From Acidobacteriota bacterium (GTDB taxonomy: Bacteria; Acidobacteriota; Terriglobia; Acidiferrales; UBA7541): 64,000 nt of DNA. This document shows positions 12,197 through 21,677 of the stretch, piece after piece. Position 1 is the first letter of the stretch, and each line of letters opens with the position of its first letter. Location of the stretch: NCBI GenBank assembly GCA_003224085.1, contig QHYK01000038.1, forward strand, positions 62,001 to 126,000, given 5' to 3'. The notes beneath the pieces are model-generated. The model was not told the origin of the DNA. It was given only the letters and a program-made list of their open reading frames with translations, and ran no database searches. Made by a program: the position numbers and the translations under genes.

Positions 12197-13300
12197 ATGA
12201 GAAGGAAAGAGTTCTTCACAGCACTAGGGATGACTTTCGCGGTGTTCGCCGGCCTGGCGGGCTTCGTTTCCGGGCGGCAATCCCCTGGGACTTCGCGGAG
12301 CGGAACGGCTCTCCTGACACCGGAGGAGCAAAAACACCTGAGAAACGTGCGCCAGCTTACCTTTGGCGGGCAGAATGCCGAGGCCTATTTTTCTTGGGAT
12401 GACAAACAGCTCATTTTTCAGCACCTGGGAGCGGATGTCCCCTGCGATCAGATTTACACCATGCCGACGGACACGCCCGATGGAAAGCCAGCGACGCCGA
12501 AGCTCGTGAGCACGGGGAAAGGAAGAACGACGTGCAGCTATTTCTTTCCTGCGGGCGACCGGATTCTGTTTTCTTCGACGCACGCGGCGAGCGCTGATTG
12601 CCCGCCGAAACCCGATTACTCTCACGGATACATCTGGCCCATCTACAACACCTATCAAATCTACACCGCGAAACCGGACGGGAGCGACCTAAAGCAACTG
12701 ACGAATGCGCCGGGTTACAACGCGGAAGCGACCATCACGCGCGACGGCAAGAGAATTGTTTTTACTTCCACGCGAAACGGCGACCTCGACATCTTCACCA
12801 TGAACGCCGACGGCAGCGACGTGAAGCAATTGACTCACGAGTTGGGATACGATGGCGGGCCGTTCTGGTCGTACGACGGAAAAAAGATCGTGTACCGGGC
12901 CGAGCATCCCAAGACGCCGGAGGAAATCTCCAATTACAAAGACTTGCTGGCGAAAAATCTGATTCGGCCGGGGAATCTGGAGCTCTGGGTAATGGACGCG
13001 GACGGAGGCCGTAAGCATCAAGTGACGCACAATGGGGCGGCAAATTTCGCTCCGTATTGGCTTCCAGACGGCAAGGGGATTATTTTTGCGTCGAATATGG
13101 CGGATCCCAAAAACGGCCGTGACTTTGATTTGTACGTGATTAACGAAGATGGGACCGGGCTCGAACGGGTCACCTATCACCCCGGTTTCGATGGGTTTCC
13201 CATGTTTAGCTCCGACGGGAAGAAGCTGGTTTGGGCCTCGAACCGCAATGGAACCGCCCCGCACGAAACGAATATCTTCTTGGCGGATTGGGTGGAGTAA
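12197..13300 (+). CDS. TolB-like PD40/WD40-type beta-propeller protein, exported
   Basis: 367 residues. An N-terminal twin-Arg-poor signal segment (MRRKEFF then a hydrophobic stretch ending near residue 27) is followed by repeated PD40 blades: 'DGSDLKQLTN', 'RDGKRIVFTSTRNGDLDIF', 'ADGSDVKQLTH', 'DGKGIIFASN' and 'DGTGLERVTYHPGFDGFP'. Such propellers bind peptides or carbohydrates in the periplasm. The gene begins 34 bases after the M28 peptidase, so the two are likely co-transcribed and may work together in peptide handling. No enzymatic motif is visible. Confidence 0.85.
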   Translation: MRRKEFFTALGMTFAVFAGLAGFVSGRQSPGTSRSGTALLTPEEQKHLRNVRQLTFGGQNAEAYFSWDDKQLIFQHLGADVPCDQIYTMPTDTPDGKPATPKLVSTGKGRTTCSYFFPAGDRILFSSTHAASADCPPKPDYSHGYIWPIYNTYQIYTAKPDGSDLKQLTNAPGYNAEATITRDGKRIVFTSTRNGDLDIFTMNADGSDVKQLTHELGYDGGPFWSYDGKKIVYRAEHPKTPEEISNYKDLLAKNLIRPGNLELWVMDADGGRKHQVTHNGAANFAPYWLPDGKGIIFASNMADPKNGRDFDLYVINEDGTGLERVTYHPGFDGFPMFSSDGKKLVWASNRNGTAPHETNIFLADWVE

Positions 13301-13335
13301 GCGGGGGAAAGCCGCAGCTGGCTAGGGGAATTCTT

Positions 13336-13371
13336 CGCGGCGGGAGTCCGGGTGTGGGGGTTCCCGCCGCG
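13336..13371. terminator. Strong hairpin between the PD40 gene and the pseudogene
   Basis: Perfect 10-bp inverted repeat, CGCGGCGGGA at 13336-13345 and TCCCGCCGCG at 13362-13371, with a 16-base loop. It follows the PD40 stop by about 35 bases. There is no T-run on either side, so it is a possible but not a classical intrinsic terminator. Confidence 0.35.
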
Positions 13372-13398
13372 CCGACAGATGGAAAAGTGTCTTTCGAA

Positions 13399-14775
13399 TT
13401 AAGGGTTATTGGCTAAGTTCCGGACGCTATGCAATAGCGCTTGGGCCTGCTGAATAAGTTGGATTGCCTGTTGATCGGGTATGGGCTGGTTATTGAAAGC
13501 CGCCCCTTCCCTCAAATTGAGCATTTGCCCGGCCAGAGCGTCGCGCTGGCTCGTGAAGGTAGCGAGCTGTCCCTCCACCAAGTTATAGGTAGAATCTCCC
13601 GCGTCGTTGCTCTCGAGCCCGGCAGTGGAAGCTTGCAAGCTGGCCAGACCCAAGGCGCCAACAGGGGCGTTGATCTGCTTAAAGGCCTGCTCAAGCGGGA
13701 ACGAAGTAGGCGCTCTTTCGAACGGCCGAGGGCGTGGACCAGCCGGTAAACGTCTCCGTGAGCGCCCGCCCTTCGTGCGGATAGTCGTCAGCGAGGCCGA
13801 CCAAGGACAGGATGGTTGGATGTCGAAAGGAAGGTTTGCAAAGTTCAGCGTGGGATCTTCTTTTCCTAGCTGCTAGGAGCGATTGGATAGGAAGTTCGCC
13901 GATGGTGTTGGGGCCGGTCGTGCCGCTCGTATACGTGCATGGCACATTGACGCCGCCGCAACCGGTGTTGGTTGGCGGGCCGCCGGCAAAGCGATCGTTC
14001 TCATCGGCCAATGACAACAAAGAGCGTGTTCTGTGGAGTGATACCGTCATTGGCAAGCCGCGTAAAGAACTTGTTGAAGGCATCGTCGTAAGCGGCGAGC
14101 TGCTGGGGCGTAGCCGAGTTCGCCGGGGCCGTAAGCGCGCGAAGGGAAAGAATGCTTATCGTGTGCGTCGGAGGTATATGAGTACACCACGGGCACACCG
14201 TCTTCGAGCATGGCGGCGACATAGGCGAGCGTCTGGTATGCAGAGATGCCGCCAAATCCGGGAAAACCGGTGATGGGATTTCCGGCAAGGCCGTTGGGGG
14301 CGATGACGGGTGCGACGAAATTTGTGGCCGCTTAAGGCGCTAAATCCAGAGTAGCCGTTCGGCTCTTGGGGAAGCACATCAGGCTCGCCATGATTTGGGG
14401 TGGAGCAGACGGCATTGCCGGCGGCGCAGTGCATTGCAATGCCCTCGAAGTCCGCAATCGCTTGCGCGCGATTCGTGCTTGCCTCATTGAGAGCCGCAGC
14501 TAATTCAGTCGGGTCGCTCGCGAAAACGGTTCTTAGATCGCTGCTCACATTTTCCAGTTCCATATTCGCGATGGACACGGCCCCGAGGTTGCAGCCCGCG
14601 CGTGTGAAAGGCACCCAAGGGCCGGGGCGTTCTTTCCCTCGGTAGTCAAGGGGCTATAGGTAGGATCAGCGGAAACATCAGAGCGACCGCTCGACGTAAA
14701 GTGCCGGTGATTTGAACCTTCTTTCTGGGATGCTCGGAAAGCAATATTTCCTACCTCTTGGTAATTCGCGTTCAC
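13399..14775 (-). pseudogene. Decayed alkaline-phosphatase/phosphoesterase-family gene
   Basis: Read on the minus strand, a single protein is spread over at least four frames. 'DPTYSPLTTEGKNAPALG' (frame open 14545-14775) continues as 'PFTRAGCNLGAVSIANMELE' (14156-14614). Next come 'SRALTAPANSATPQQLAAYD' and 'FTRLANDGITPQNTLFVV' (14001-14288), then 'ADENDRFAGGPP' and 'ILSLVGLADDYPHEGRALTE' (13691-14083), and finally a C-terminal helix region ending at 13399. The ADENDRFAGG and LVGLADDY-HEGR motifs are those of secreted alkaline-phosphatase-like proteins. Between 'ELPIQSLLAAR' and 'ILSLVGL' far fewer residues remain than expected for the family, so there is also an internal deletion. The gene cannot make an intact protein. 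Confidence 0.75.
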
Positions 14776-15016
14776 AGAAACCTCCTCAACGGAACTGTGT
14801 GGCGGCTAGTAAGAACCAGGGCGGAAGACTATTCCGGCTTGGCCCAAAATGGATTACTCGGGTGAAAAATCTGGGTTAATAAAAGCAAAAAGCGCGAAGG
14901 TTTCAAGAAATTCAAGACCTCTACCGATTTCCCTTAGGTTGGAGACCGGATGGTTTGGGAAGCGGTGTTGTCTTCCGGGCGGCGGTACGTTAGAGTCCGC
15001 GGTCGAGGAACCCCGA

Positions 15017-15616
15017 ATGGAGCGGAAAGATTCCACGCGAAGCAGACAAAGGAAACAAAAAGAGAGCATACGGCCGCTGATCACGGCAGGGCGAATTCAA
15101 AAAAGAATCCAGGCGTTGGCCAAAGAGATTCGCAAAGATTTTCCTGGCGAACGGCTGCATCTAGTAAGCGTGCTGAAGGGCGGAGTCTTTTTTCTGACAG
15201 ACCTCGCACGCAGCATTCCCGGAGAAGTTTCCTTCGACTTTATCGCCGTCTCTAGCTACGGACAGAACACGCATTCGTCGGGGCAAGTGCGCCTGACGCG
15301 GGACCTGGACTCCAGCATCGAGGGCCGAACTGTCATCGTGGTGGAGGACATTCTGGATACCGGAATGACGTTGCAGTATTTGTTACGACTCTTTCAACAG
15401 CGCAAGCCGAAGCATTTGAGAGTGGCGGTGCTGCTGGATAAGCCGGAGCGGCGCATTGCCGCGGTGCGCGCGGATTACGTGGGTTTCACGATTCCCAACG
15501 AATTTGTCGTCGGATATGGGCTGGATTATTCCGAGCGCTACCGTAACTTGCCGTATGTGGGCATCTTGAAGTTGGGGAGCGGAGCAAAAGCCGCGAAAAG
15601 GATAGCAAGTGCCTAG
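15017..15616 (+). CDS. hpt: Hypoxanthine phosphoribosyltransferase
   Basis: 199 residues from the ATG at 15017, which has GAGGAA seven bases upstream; the frame is open further up to 14849, but that part does not resemble the family. 'VSVLKGGVFFLTDLAR' carries the cis-peptide PPi loop, 'AVSSYGQ' marks the mobile loop and VVEDILDTGMT is the PRPP-binding motif. 'DYVGFTIPNEFVVGYGLDY' closes the purine pocket. The enzyme salvages hypoxanthine or guanine to IMP or GMP in the cytoplasm. It stands alone, downstream of the decayed gene on the other strand. Confidence 0.93.
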   Translation: MERKDSTRSRQRKQKESIRPLITAGRIQKRIQALAKEIRKDFPGERLHLVSVLKGGVFFLTDLARSIPGEVSFDFIAVSSYGQNTHSSGQVRLTRDLDSSIEGRTVIVVEDILDTGMTLQYLLRLFQQRKPKHLRVAVLLDKPERRIAAVRADYVGFTIPNEFVVGYGLDYSERYRNLPYVGILKLGSGAKAAKRIASA

Positions 15617-15739
15617 AGTCTTGTCGATGAGCGTTATGAAGTAAACTGTGCACATGCCAATGCGGACTGCAGGCTAATTGCTGATTCGAGGTCGCAAAAC
15701 CGGCCCTTCGTTCGCCACCTGCTATACTAGTTCCACTTC

Positions 15740-17512
15740 ATGAATCCAACCGAAGAACACATTGTTACCGCGGCCCTAAACGGCGGCTCGGAAATCTCTA
15801 CCGAAGTGCTGGCGACTCTTGCCGAAATCGGCGAGGAAGTGAACGCCTCGCTGGACTTGGATGAAGTGTTGGCGCGCGCGGCGGCGCTAATCAAGCGTCA
15901 CATTGACTACGAAATTTTCGGCGTGCTGATGATTGAAGGAGACGGAAGCTATCTTCGGCACCGGTTCGCCATTGGCTATCCGCGGGAGTTGGCTGAAAAT
16001 CTGCGAATTCCAAGGGGGCAGGGAATCACCGGAACGGCCGCCGCCACCGGGCATTCCGTGCGCGTGAGCGATACTTCCAAAGATCCGCGCTACATCAACG
16101 CCATTGACAGCGTGCGCTCCGAGTTGGCCGTACCTCTGGTCGTGCGGGGGAAATGCGTGGGAGTGCTGGACATTCAAAGCCGGCACCTCGATTACTTCAC
16201 ACCCGACCAACAAAACATTTTGACGCTTTTGGGAAGCCGCCTGGCGATTGCCATTGAAAATGCGCGTTTGTTTGAGCAAGTGAAGGCGCAGGCGGACACC
16301 CTCCTTCTACTGAGCGAAGTGGGCCGCGAAACCAGCGCGATTTTGGATGTGGAAGAATTGCTCCGGGGAGCCGCCGAACAGACCAAGCGCGTCATCGATT
16401 ATCAGATTTTGAGCATCATGCTCTATGACGAGGAGCAAAAGGTCTTCCGGCATCGCGTGGACGTGAAACACGGGCGGAGCGTGCAAGGAAGGCTTCGCGC
16501 GACGGCGAGCGAAGGCATCGTAGGCGCCGCCGCGACCTTGAAGGAGCCGGTCCTGGTGCCGGATGTCACCGTGGACCCGCGCTACATCATGGTGAATCCG
16601 GAAACACGGTCGGAACTCGCGATTCCCATGGTCCACAAAGGCAAAGTCATCGGCGTGCTGGACTTGGAAAGCCCCATACCGAATTACTTCACGCCGGATC
16701 ACATACAGACACTTTCGATTCTCGCAGCGAATCTGGCAGTGTCGTTGGAAAACGCGCGTCTTTATGAACAGTTAGCGAAGGAAGAAGCGCGGCTGGAGCG
16801 TGACCTCCAAGCGGCAAGAAGAATTCAAGGCGCGCTTCTTCGAGCTGTGCCCACTGAAGATTACGGCGTGGATATCGCCGCGCGGTATTTATCGGCTCGC
16901 GAAGTTTGCGGCGACTTGTACGATTTTCTGCGCTATGGGCCCCAGCAACTGGGTATTGCGCTTGGTGACGTGAGCGGGAAAGGAACCGCCGCCGCGCTTT
17001 ATGGCGCAGTGGCGATCGGCATCATGCGCAGCCTGGCGCCGCAAAAACTTCAGCCGGCGGAAATGTTGAAGCAAATGAACCAGCTCGTGGGCGAACGCCG
17101 CATCGAAGGGCGGTTCATGACCGCGTGCTTTGCGACCTGGCAAAAGGGCCGGCAGAAACTGCGCGTAGCCAACGCAGGACAGTCGCAACCGTTGTTGTAC
17201 AAGGACAATCGCTGCGGCAAAATCGAACTGACGGGATTTCCGCTGGGAATCTACGAAGACGTGACCTACGACGAATGGGGTGTCACGTTGGAACAGGGAA
17301 ATATTCTGGTGTTTCACTCGGACGGCATCGCGGAAACCGCCAATAGCGAGGGGCAGTTCTTCGGCACGACCAGGTTGCGCGAAGTCATTGAAAAACACCA
17401 TGAGCTGACGGCAGCTGAGTTGGCCGACAGGATTTTGAGTGAAGTGGATTGGTTCTCGCAAAGCGCGCCGCTGTCGGATGACCGGACGCTGGTGGTGACG
17501 AAAGTCCGATGA
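15740..17512 (+). CDS. GAF-GAF-PP2C (SpoIIE/RsbU-type) serine phosphatase
   Basis: 590 residues. Two tandem GAF domains lie at about 25-180 and 195-350; both carry the 'RSELAVPLV' / 'RSELAIPMV' core followed by 'GVLDIQS' / 'GVLDLES'. A coiled linker with 'ERDLQAARRIQGALL' leads into the PPM/SpoIIE phosphatase at about 370-590, with the metal-site motifs VCGDLYD, GDVSGKGTAAA and HSDGIAE. Such proteins dephosphorylate anti-sigma antagonists in response to a ligand sensed by GAF. A TATACT lies at 15723-15728, 11 bases before the ATG, but I see no good -35. The stop overlaps the start of lysA by 4 bases. Confidence 0.9.
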   Translation: MNPTEEHIVTAALNGGSEISTEVLATLAEIGEEVNASLDLDEVLARAAALIKRHIDYEIFGVLMIEGDGSYLRHRFAIGYPRELAENLRIPRGQGITGTAAATGHSVRVSDTSKDPRYINAIDSVRSELAVPLVVRGKCVGVLDIQSRHLDYFTPDQQNILTLLGSRLAIAIENARLFEQVKAQADTLLLLSEVGRETSAILDVEELLRGAAEQTKRVIDYQILSIMLYDEEQKVFRHRVDVKHGRSVQGRLRATASEGIVGAAATLKEPVLVPDVTVDPRYIMVNPETRSELAIPMVHKGKVIGVLDLESPIPNYFTPDHIQTLSILAANLAVSLENARLYEQLAKEEARLERDLQAARRIQGALLRAVPTEDYGVDIAARYLSAREVCGDLYDFLRYGPQQLGIALGDVSGKGTAAALYGAVAIGIMRSLAPQKLQPAEMLKQMNQLVGERRIEGRFMTACFATWQKGRQKLRVANAGQSQPLLYKDNRCGKIELTGFPLGIYEDVTYDEWGVTLEQGNILVFHSDGIAETANSEGQFFGTTRLREVIEKHHELTAAELADRILSEVDWFSQSAPLSDDRTLVVTKVR

Positions 17513-18924
17513 GCCATTTGAACTCCGGGTCTTCCGGCAAACTGAAATATGTTGATCCCGTTGCGTTCACGCCGCATTTTGCTTGGAAGAGGGTTTCTTC
17601 CGCGGCGTCCGGCGAACAAGTGTTCTGCGAAGGCGTGTCGCTGTCGGCAGTAGCCGACAAATTCTCGACGCCAACCTATGTATATAGCAGTGCAGCCGTT
17701 GAAGATGCGTACCGGGAATTTCAGCAGGGGCTGAGCGGCATCGGCCACTTGATCTGCTTTGCGGTGAAATCCAACGGCAATCTTTCCATCTTGCAACACT
17801 TGGCCCGACTTGGCAGCGGCTTCGACATCGTGTCCGGCGGCGAGCTGAGGCTGCTTCAGCACATTGGCGTGAGCGGCAGCCGCATTGTTTTCTCTGGAGT
17901 AGGGAAGAGCCGCGAGGAGATTCGGGAAGCCCTGAATTACCGCCTTGGAGCACGGGATCGCGATTCAGGAATTCTGTTTTTCAATGTGGAGTCGGAAGCA
18001 GAACTGGAAATTCTAACCGAAGAGGCGGCGCGGATCGTTCAGAAGGGCGGAAAGTCGCCGGCAACCGCCGTCCGCGTGAATCCGGATGTGCTTGCCGGCG
18101 GCCATCCGCATATCGCTACCGGACGTCACGAACACAAGTTCGGCCTCGATTGGAAAGAAGCAAAACGGCTGTATCTTGCGCACCGTGATTCGAAATGGAT
18201 TCGCTGGGCTGGCTTGAGCGCGCACATCGGTTCGCAAATCACCACGCTCGAGCCATTTCGACGCGCGGTGAAACGCCTGGTCGGCTACGTCAAAGAGTTG
18301 AAGTTGCACGACATTCCATTGCGTTATCTCGACGTCGGCGGCGGCCTGGGAGTGCGCTACTCGGATCAAAAACCGCCGAAACGGGCGGGGTACGCGACGC
18401 TCATCAAGGAACTCGTACGCCAGACCGATGTGGAAGTTCTTTTGGAACCGGGGCGTTCCATTATTGCGCAGTCCGCCGTGCTGCTTACGCGCGTCGCGTA
18501 CACGAAAACCAATCGCGGCAAGCGCTTTGTGATTGTGGACGGCGCAATGAACGACCTGATGCGGCCCTCGCTCTACGGCGCGATTCATCCGATCACCAAA
18601 GTGACGCGCGACGGTAGGGAACAGAGGGCCAAGCGGCAACGCGCGGACATCGTTGGTCCCGTGTGCGAGACGGGTGATTGCTTTTTGCACGACTGGCCGC
18701 TTGGGGAAGTGCAAGCGGGAGACCTGCTTGCGATTTGGGGAGCTGGCGCCTATGGAATGGCGCTGGCGTCCAATTACAATGCGCGATGTCGGCCGGCGGA
18801 GGTGATCGTCGAAGGCCACAGCTTCCGGCTGATTCGCCGCCGCGAAACCCAGGAAGACTTGCAGCGAACCGATACTCTGGACTCGGGGGGCTTTTGCAAG
18901 GCCAGCTTAACCTGTTCATTCTAA
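17509..18924 (+). CDS. lysA: Diaminopimelate decarboxylase
   Basis: 471 residues, with an N-terminal extension of about 30 and a C-terminal tail beyond the usual family end. The PLP lysine lies in FAVKSNGN near residue 85. 'GSGFDIVSGGEL', 'HIGSQI', the glycine-rich 'DVGGGLGVRY', 'LLEPGRSIIA' and 'VGPVCETGDCF' are all present, and 'GAYGMALASNYNARCRP' closes the barrel-to-beta domain. It converts meso-diaminopimelate to lysine. ATG overlaps the upstream phosphatase stop (ATGA), implying translational coupling of a stress-signalling phosphatase with a lysine gene. Confidence 0.93.
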   Translation: MSHLNSGSSGKLKYVDPVAFTPHFAWKRVSSAASGEQVFCEGVSLSAVADKFSTPTYVYSSAAVEDAYREFQQGLSGIGHLICFAVKSNGNLSILQHLARLGSGFDIVSGGELRLLQHIGVSGSRIVFSGVGKSREEIREALNYRLGARDRDSGILFFNVESEAELEILTEEAARIVQKGGKSPATAVRVNPDVLAGGHPHIATGRHEHKFGLDWKEAKRLYLAHRDSKWIRWAGLSAHIGSQITTLEPFRRAVKRLVGYVKELKLHDIPLRYLDVGGGLGVRYSDQKPPKRAGYATLIKELVRQTDVEVLLEPGRSIIAQSAVLLTRVAYTKTNRGKRFVIVDGAMNDLMRPSLYGAIHPITKVTRDGREQRAKRQRADIVGPVCETGDCFLHDWPLGEVQAGDLLAIWGAGAYGMALASNYNARCRPAEVIVEGHSFRLIRRRETQEDLQRTDTLDSGGFCKASLTCSF

Positions 18925-19056
18925 ACGAGTACACTTTCAACGGCGGAGTTCCAGCGAAGACTTGGGGCACCCGTAACCTAGCTCCTGGCTAGCGCTTGCC
19001 GTCTGAGCTAATTTTCGAATGAGAGCTACTTCCTGGGGCCAAGCAAGCTCGGGCGG

Positions 19057-20736
19057 CTAATTCTTTCCCGCTTCGTAAACAACTTTGCCGCCCACAATGG
19101 TGTAGCGCGCGGCTACCTCCTTAATCTTCTCAGCAGCCATCGAAAACAAATCGCTGTCGAGCACGACGACGTCAGCTAGTTTGCCAGGTGTCAGCGAGCC
19201 TTTTTCTTGCTCGCGAAATTCCGCAAAAGCCGAACCCATCGTGTAAGCCTGGATAGCTTCTTCGAGTGTTAGCTTCTGCTCCGGGAACCATCCGCCGGGA
19301 TTTTTCCCCTCAAGCGTCGCCCTGGTTACCGCGGCATAAAGACCAGTCATGGGATTCAGGGGAGCAACCGTCCAATCGCTTCCAAACGCGAGCCGCACGC
19401 CGTGGTCGAGAAAAGTTCGCCATGCATACGACGATTTCGCGCGTTCGTGGCCAATACGCTTTTCGGCCCAGCGGCCGTCGTCAATGGCGTGATAGGGCTG
19501 CATGGAAGCGATGACGCCAAGTTGCGCAAAGCGCGCGAAATCTTCCGGACGCACATGCTGGGCGTGTTCGATGCGCCACCGACGGTCGCTGCGCGCGCCG
19601 TTCTGCTTGGCAACTTCCGTGTAAACATCCAGCATGATGCGATTGGCTTTGTCGCCGATGGCATGAACGGCGATTTGCAAACCGGCCTTGTCGGCGCCCA
19701 GCGCCATCTTCAGCATGTTCCCTTCGGGCAGCATCATTTCGTTGGGCAAGCCTGAGGTTTCCGGAGCGTCGTTATACGGCTTCTCAAAAAGCGCCGTAGT
19801 CGACCCCAGCGAGCCATCGGCAAATCCCTTGAGCGCGCCGAGGTGAATCCAGTCGTTGCCAAAACCGGCGCGAAGGCCTGCCGTGGCTGGACCCTCCCAC
19901 TGCGGAAGTGGCGTGATGCAGTAGATGCGCAGCGTCAATTCGCCCCGAGCGGCAAGTATTTGGTAAGCGCGGACGTCTTCCGTTGAGCTGATGTCGTGGA
20001 TGCCGGTCAGGCCAAAACGGCGGGCTTCCTCCATTCCCGCGTGAATCATGCGGAGGAGCTGCTCCGCGGAGGGCGGCGGAATAACGCGGAAGACCAGGCC
20101 CAGGGCCGCGTCTTTCAGCAGCCCCGTTGGGTTGCCGTCTTTGTCCCGAACAATGGTACCTCCTGGCGGATCTTTCGTCTCGCGGGTGATTCCGGCGAGC
20201 CGCAGGGCCAAGGCGTTGGCCATGGCCATGTGGCCGTCATAGCGGCTGACAAATACGGGCGTGTCGGGTGTCACCGTGTCCACCCAATCGTGGGAGGGAA
20301 GAGGCGTCCCGCCCCAGAGTTCGTGGTCCCAGGTGCCACCGAGCATCCACTCGCCCTTGGGAAGTCTCTTGGCGTGTTCGCCAATGCGGCGGGCAAATTC
20401 TTGGGGCGTTTTTGCGTCGCGCAGCTGCACGCCGCTGATTTCGCCTCCGCCGCTGCTGAAATGAACATGGGCGTCAATAAACCCGGGAAGGACGCTCTTG
20501 CTTTGCGCATCGATCTTGCTCGTTGCGGGGCCAATCCATTTCGCGATTTCCGCATCCGAACCCACTGCGACAATGCGGTCGCCGCGGATAGCAACTGCTT
20601 CGGCGCGCGGATGCTGGGCGTCCACCGTCCAAACTCGTCCATGAACGATAGCCAAGTCCGCGAAAGGAGACTCCTGAGCGCTCACGCTGGCACACGCGAA
20701 CAGGGAAACCATTGCTAGCGCCATGACAAGTCTCAT
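19057..20736 (-). CDS. Exported amidohydrolase (YtcJ-like, amidohydrolase family 3)
   Basis: 559 residues. Signal peptide MRLVMALAMVSLFACASVSAQ at residues 1-21, then the family start 'GRVWTVD', the metal motif GFIDAHVHF near residue 85, 'GSLGSTTALFE' in the middle, 'AVHAIGDKANR' with metal-binding His, 'IEHAQHVRPED', and 'FGSDWTVAPLNPM' with the catalytic Asp. These enzymes hydrolyse exocyclic or cyclic amide and related bonds; no substrate is predictable. It is the last gene of a minus-strand run, 56 bases after nadK. Confidence 0.9.
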   Translation of the reverse strand: MRLVMALAMVSLFACASVSAQESPFADLAIVHGRVWTVDAQHPRAEAVAIRGDRIVAVGSDAEIAKWIGPATSKIDAQSKSVLPGFIDAHVHFSSGGGEISGVQLRDAKTPQEFARRIGEHAKRLPKGEWMLGGTWDHELWGGTPLPSHDWVDTVTPDTPVFVSRYDGHMAMANALALRLAGITRETKDPPGGTIVRDKDGNPTGLLKDAALGLVFRVIPPPSAEQLLRMIHAGMEEARRFGLTGIHDISSTEDVRAYQILAARGELTLRIYCITPLPQWEGPATAGLRAGFGNDWIHLGALKGFADGSLGSTTALFEKPYNDAPETSGLPNEMMLPEGNMLKMALGADKAGLQIAVHAIGDKANRIMLDVYTEVAKQNGARSDRRWRIEHAQHVRPEDFARFAQLGVIASMQPYHAIDDGRWAEKRIGHERAKSSYAWRTFLDHGVRLAFGSDWTVAPLNPMTGLYAAVTRATLEGKNPGGWFPEQKLTLEEAIQAYTMGSAFAEFREQEKGSLTPGKLADVVVLDSDLFSMAAEKIKEVAARYTIVGGKVVYEAGKN

Positions 20737-20791
20737 AAGTGGCTCCGGATGAATTTAACAGTGAAATGGAAGGGGAAAGTCGGTTCGGAGA

Positions 20792-21664
20792 TCAAGCTTC
20801 GCCCCATTTTAGCTTGTTGCGCAGAATTTCGAAATACGGCTTTTGGGGCGGTTGAATCAACTGCAATTCTTCCTTGGCGCGTAGCACGCGTACGGTGTCA
20901 GTGGCTTGTAAGGGGATGCCGAGCTGGCCATCCAGCGTCAGATAAACGGAGTCTGTCTCACCGGTGAGTTGGATCTCAACCATGGAAGAATCGCGGACTA
21001 CCAGCGGACGGTCGCTTAGCATGTGGGGACAAATGGGCGTAATCACGAAGGCTTCCACATGGGGATGAACAATGGGACCACCGGCGGAAAGGGAATATGC
21101 GGTCGAGCCCGTGGGGCTGGACACGATCAGCCCGTCCGCACGATAGCGACAGACAAAGTCAGAATTTATGCCGAGTTCGAGTTGAATCATCCGAGCAAAC
21201 GCGCCTTTGTGGATAACCGCCTCGTTAAGCGCGCATTGTGCTTCGATAACGGAACCGCCGCGGACGAGTTCGGCCTGCAACATCACGCGCTGGCTAATGG
21301 ACGCGCGACCTGCAAGGGTTTCCTCGAGCGCGGGATAGAGTTCGTCCAGCGTAAAACTAGTGAGAAAACCGAGACGGCCCATATTGACCGGTAATATTGG
21401 AATTCGGCGCGGGGCTGCGAGGCGGGCCGCGGCGAGCATCGTTCCATCACCGCCGAGAACAAGTAGCAGCTGAGAAGCGTCAGCCACGAGCGGTTGCGAC
21501 ATGCCCTTCGTGCCAACCGGTAAGGCAGCCGCTGTCTTTTCATCCAGGGCGGCCTTGACACCGCGAGCCTCGAGCCATTTCAACAAAGGAGGGACAACGG
21601 CGGAAAGCTGTTCGCGGCGCGGGCGGGAAAGGATGCCAATGGTTTGAAAGGTTTTTCCAGGCAT
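20792..21664 (-). CDS. nadK: NAD kinase
   Basis: 290 residues with the full NAD-kinase signature: GGDGT near residue 72 holding the catalytic Asp, 'LNEAVIHKG' with the NE/D motif, and 'GLIVSSPTGSTAYSLSAGGPI' in the C-terminal domain. It makes NADP from NAD and ATP. The start is 14 bases past the tlyA stop, as in the common tlyA-nadK gene order. Confidence 0.95.
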   Translation of the reverse strand: MPGKTFQTIGILSRPRREQLSAVVPPLLKWLEARGVKAALDEKTAAALPVGTKGMSQPLVADASQLLLVLGGDGTMLAAARLAAPRRIPILPVNMGRLGFLTSFTLDELYPALEETLAGRASISQRVMLQAELVRGGSVIEAQCALNEAVIHKGAFARMIQLELGINSDFVCRYRADGLIVSSPTGSTAYSLSAGGPIVHPHVEAFVITPICPHMLSDRPLVVRDSSMVEIQLTGETDSVYLTLDGQLGIPLQATDTVRVLRAKEELQLIQPPQKPYFEILRNKLKWGEA

Positions 21665-21677
21665 GGGTGTTGCGATT

